This document shows, in pieces, positions 37,716-39,390 of a stretch of DNA of 39,390 nt (position 1 is the first letter of the stretch; the number at the start of each line of letters is the position of its first letter). The notes beneath the pieces were generated by a model that was given only the letters and a program-made list of their open reading frames with translations, was not told the origin of the DNA and ran no database searches. The DNA is from Alphaproteobacteria bacterium casp-alpha2 (GTDB lineage Bacteria > Pseudomonadota > Alphaproteobacteria > Rhodospirillales > Casp-alpha2), in the NCBI GenBank assembly GCA_001510075.1, contig LFEN01000002.1, positions 1 to 39,390 on the forward strand, given 5' to 3'. A program made the position numbers and the translations under genes.

Positions 37716-39014
37716 ATGAAGAAAATTTCACGGCGCAATTTCTCTCGTATCATTGGCGGGGCCGCTACAGCGGCGCTGGGGAGCAATCTTTTTCCTGCGC
37801 CGTCGCTTGCCAGCGCCCGCCCCCGGGTTGTGATTATCGGCGGCGGTGCCGGCGGTGCAACGGCGGCGCGGCATTTGGCTCAGGATTTTTCAGGAATCGA
37901 TGTCACCCTGGTGGAAGCCAACAAACACTATACGGCGAGTTTTTTTTCGAACCGCTATGTCGGCGGGATAAATACCCTGGAGTCCATCACCCACGGCTAT
38001 GAGACCCTGGGAAAAAAATTCGGGATTAATGTTGTCCATGACCTGGCCTTACGCATTGACGGGGAAAAAAGGACGGTAACCTTGAAAGGTGGTGACACGC
38101 TTTCCTGGGACCGTTTGGTGGTAGCCCCGGGGATCGACTTCAAATTCAATTCCATTGACGGTTACGATGAAGCCGTGGGCGATATCATGCCGCATGCCTA
38201 CAAGTCGGACGCTCAGGTTTCTATCCTCAGACGGCAGCTTAGGGAGATGAAGGACGGCGGGCTATTCATTATCTCTGTACCGAAAAGACCCTACCGCTGC
38301 CCACCGGCGCCCTATGAGCGTGCGGCGATGGCAGCGTTCTATCTGAAAAACCACAAACCCCGTTCAAAAATTCTTATCCTCGACGCCAAAGATGAGTACC
38401 CCCTGTCGGAAGTGTTATCAGAAATATGGGAAAGCCATTATCAGGGGATGGTGGAATGGGTGCCTTCGGAATTCGGCGGCGAAGTAATGGCGGTGGACGC
38501 CAAGACAAGAACTTTGATCACCGGCGAAGAAAAATTTCGCGCCGATGTTGCCAATGTCATTCCTCCGCACCATGCCGGCAAAATAGCCCAGGTTTCAGGG
38601 TTGGCGGATCAATCAGGTTGGTGCCCGGTCAATCCCTTGACATTTGAATCGTCGCTCGTTCCTGCAATCCACCTTGTCGGCGACGCCATTGATGGTGGTG
38701 ATATGCCGAAAGCGGCCTTTTCTGCCAACAGCCAGGCCCTTGCCTGTTCCGATAGTGTCGGCGCAGCCTTAACGGGGGTAAAGGCCAAAAAACATGTCCT
38801 GAAAAACACCTGTTTTTTCCTCGCCGCCGGTGACTACGGCTTGAAACTCGGGGGAACCTATAAGGCCACGCCCAAGCGCCTGGAAGGTGTCTCTGGCTTC
38901 AGCAGCCAAGTAGGAGAACCCGAAAGCCTTCGCAGGAAAACCGCAGATGAAGGCAAGGCTTGGTACAAGAGCATGACCAAAGACATGTTCGGGGAAATCA
39001 AGGGGGAAAACTGA
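37716..39014 (+). CDS. fccB: Flavocytochrome c sulfide dehydrogenase flavoprotein (FccB/SoxF)
   Basis: A 432-residue periplasmic FAD protein that oxidises sulfide and passes electrons to a cytochrome c partner. A Tat signal is at residues ~3-33 (ISRRNFSRIIGG, ending near SLASA). The FAD motif is VVIIGGGAGGATAARHL. The two redox-active cysteines of the family are seen in RCPPAPYERAAMAAF and GWCPVNPLTFESS. The C-terminal FCSD flavin-binding domain with GDAIDGGDMPKAAFSANSQA follows. No cytochrome (fccA) gene is in the window. There is no Shine-Dalgarno sequence, and the promoter is unusually close. The next gene resembles SoxS, fitting a sulfur-oxidation cluster. Confidence 0.94.
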   Translation: MKKISRRNFSRIIGGAATAALGSNLFPAPSLASARPRVVIIGGGAGGATAARHLAQDFSGIDVTLVEANKHYTASFFSNRYVGGINTLESITHGYETLGKKFGINVVHDLALRIDGEKRTVTLKGGDTLSWDRLVVAPGIDFKFNSIDGYDEAVGDIMPHAYKSDAQVSILRRQLREMKDGGLFIISVPKRPYRCPPAPYERAAMAAFYLKNHKPRSKILILDAKDEYPLSEVLSEIWESHYQGMVEWVPSEFGGEVMAVDAKTRTLITGEEKFRADVANVIPPHHAGKIAQVSGLADQSGWCPVNPLTFESSLVPAIHLVGDAIDGGDMPKAAFSANSQALACSDSVGAALTGVKAKKHVLKNTCFFLAAGDYGLKLGGTYKATPKRLEGVSGFSSQVGEPESLRRKTADEGKAWYKSMTKDMFGEIKGEN

Positions 39015-39023
39015 CAAAACATA

Positions 39024-39053
39024 TTCATAAATGGTGATATGTTGGGGTATACT
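39024..39053 (+). promoter_or_regulatory. Candidate promoter of the SoxS-like gene
   Basis: TTCATA (39024-39029), an 18-base spacer and TATACT (39048-39053), 35 bases before the ATG at 39089. It lies just past the fccB stop, so the SoxS-like gene may have its own transcript. A GGAGAG ribosome-binding site follows near 39071. Confidence 0.4.
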
Positions 39054-39088
39054 CGTGACCAAGTGTTTTTGGAGAGTATTTAAATTTT

Positions 39089-39328
39089 ATGCGTTCAATC
39101 CGGGTTCTATTTTTAATTTTTGTTTTTTCCCTCCCTGTAAGCGCCGGGGCGGCGGAACTGGTTATGTTCGAGTCCCCGATTTGTGACTGGTGCACGCTCT
39201 GGCATAAAGAGGTCGGGGTCATCTATGACAAAACACCCGAGGCCCGCCAGGCCCGTCTTCGCCGGGTCGATATTGATGATCCGCGTCCTGAGGATTTAAA
39301 ACCGCAGATTCAACAGCCAAGTGCATAA
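39089..39328 (+). pseudogene. Truncated SoxS-like thioredoxin protein
   Basis: A 79-residue frame. A signal peptide (VLFLIFVFSLPVSAGAA) is followed by a thioredoxin-like start ELVMFESPICDWCTLWH with a CxxC site (Cys-Asp-Trp-Cys), then GVIYDKTPEARQARLRRVDIDDPRPEDL. SoxS-type proteins continue for ~45 more residues through a TPTF cis-proline motif and GYPGEDFFW. Here the frame stops at QIQQPSA. In another frame at about 39352-39375 the DNA reads Gly-Tyr-Arg-Gly-Phe-Leu, which looks like a remnant of that end. A frameshift or decay is the likely reason. A sequencing error or a genuinely short protein cannot be excluded. Confidence 0.6.
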
Positions 39329-39375
39329 TTTAAGAGCCATATTAGGCCAGATGAGGTTATCGAGGATTTCTTATG

Positions 39376-39381
39376 AAGGAG
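39376..39381 (+). promoter_or_regulatory. Probable ribosome-binding site of the next gene
   Basis: AAGGAG at 39376-39381 is a strong Shine-Dalgarno sequence. The window ends in ...CAAGAT, so if the next base is G an ATG would start at 39389, seven bases after the site. An ATG at 39373 (Met-Lys-Glu-Ile-Gln-Asp) is a second possibility. Confidence 0.4.
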
Positions 39382-39390
39382 ATCCAAGAT

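Noticed and set aside
1-39390. Insertion sequences, prophage genes, tRNA or rRNA genes
   Set aside because: No transposase, integrase, phage structural protein, tRNA T-arm with matching acceptor, or rRNA sequence was recognised.

Overview
The window is GC-rich, tightly packed chromosomal DNA from an alphaproteobacterium, most likely Rhodospirillales-like. The evidence is the gene orders argH - small lipoprotein - lysA - TIGR02302 gene and zinc-ribbon gene - ftsE - ftsX - DUF218 - plsC, the DUF2125 and PhaR/PhaC families, and one perfect GTTC-N7-GTTC LexA box of the alphaproteobacterial type. There is no rRNA, tRNA, CRISPR, prophage or insertion sequence. The left edge cuts argH, and the right edge ends at a probable Shine-Dalgarno sequence.

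Layout. 1-4425: end of argH, an LptM-like lipoprotein, lysA and a large TIGR02302 membrane protein (+). 4426-6143: a possible small gene, then a zinc-ribbon/DUF3426 protein (-), then a divergent control region with six perfect 12-bp tandem repeats and a hairpin. 6144-9246: ftsE, ftsX, a YdcF-like protein and plsC (+). 9265-12458: a basic hypothetical protein (-) diverging from a B12-dependent ribonucleotide reductase, whose leader holds a strong promoter, a LexA box, 10-bp repeats and DnaA-box-like sites. 12455-17555: a ChaC-like enzyme, DUF2125 and exported YqgE genes, and a coupled chorismate mutase-hisC-tyrC operon. 17788-20356: metX-metW and a facing methyltransferase. 20399-25668: PHA genes phaA, phaB, a short PhaC overlapped by a PhaE-like gene, divergent phaR, and an FG-GAP protein. 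25900-27376: an XRE regulator and a SUMF1-like exported protein. 27424-33170: queuosine genes. 33218-36278: a GntR regulator, amidase and lone DppC-type permease. 36353-39390: small and SPOR proteins, then flavocytochrome c sulfide dehydrogenase and a damaged SoxS-like gene.

The most interesting system is in the queuosine block. It holds queG, a precursor transporter, queC, queF, tgt and queA, but not queD or queE. The QueF enzyme (preQ0 to preQ1) is fused at its N-terminus to an XRE-type helix-turn-helix. The gene has its own near-consensus promoter (TTGATA-N17-TATAAT), and two perfect 13-bp inverted arms sit across that promoter and the translation start. I infer that the enzyme is its own repressor and senses preQ0, preQ1 or NADPH. 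This could do the job that preQ1 riboswitches do elsewhere.

Other points to check: the LexA/DnaA-like control region of the reductase; about 68 codons read in two frames at the phaE-like/phaC junction; a signal peptide on a normally cytoplasmic YqgE; a chorismate mutase carrying a degenerate prephenate dehydratase/ACT-like tail; a possibly leaderless fccB; and three convergent gene pairs that overlap by exactly four bases.
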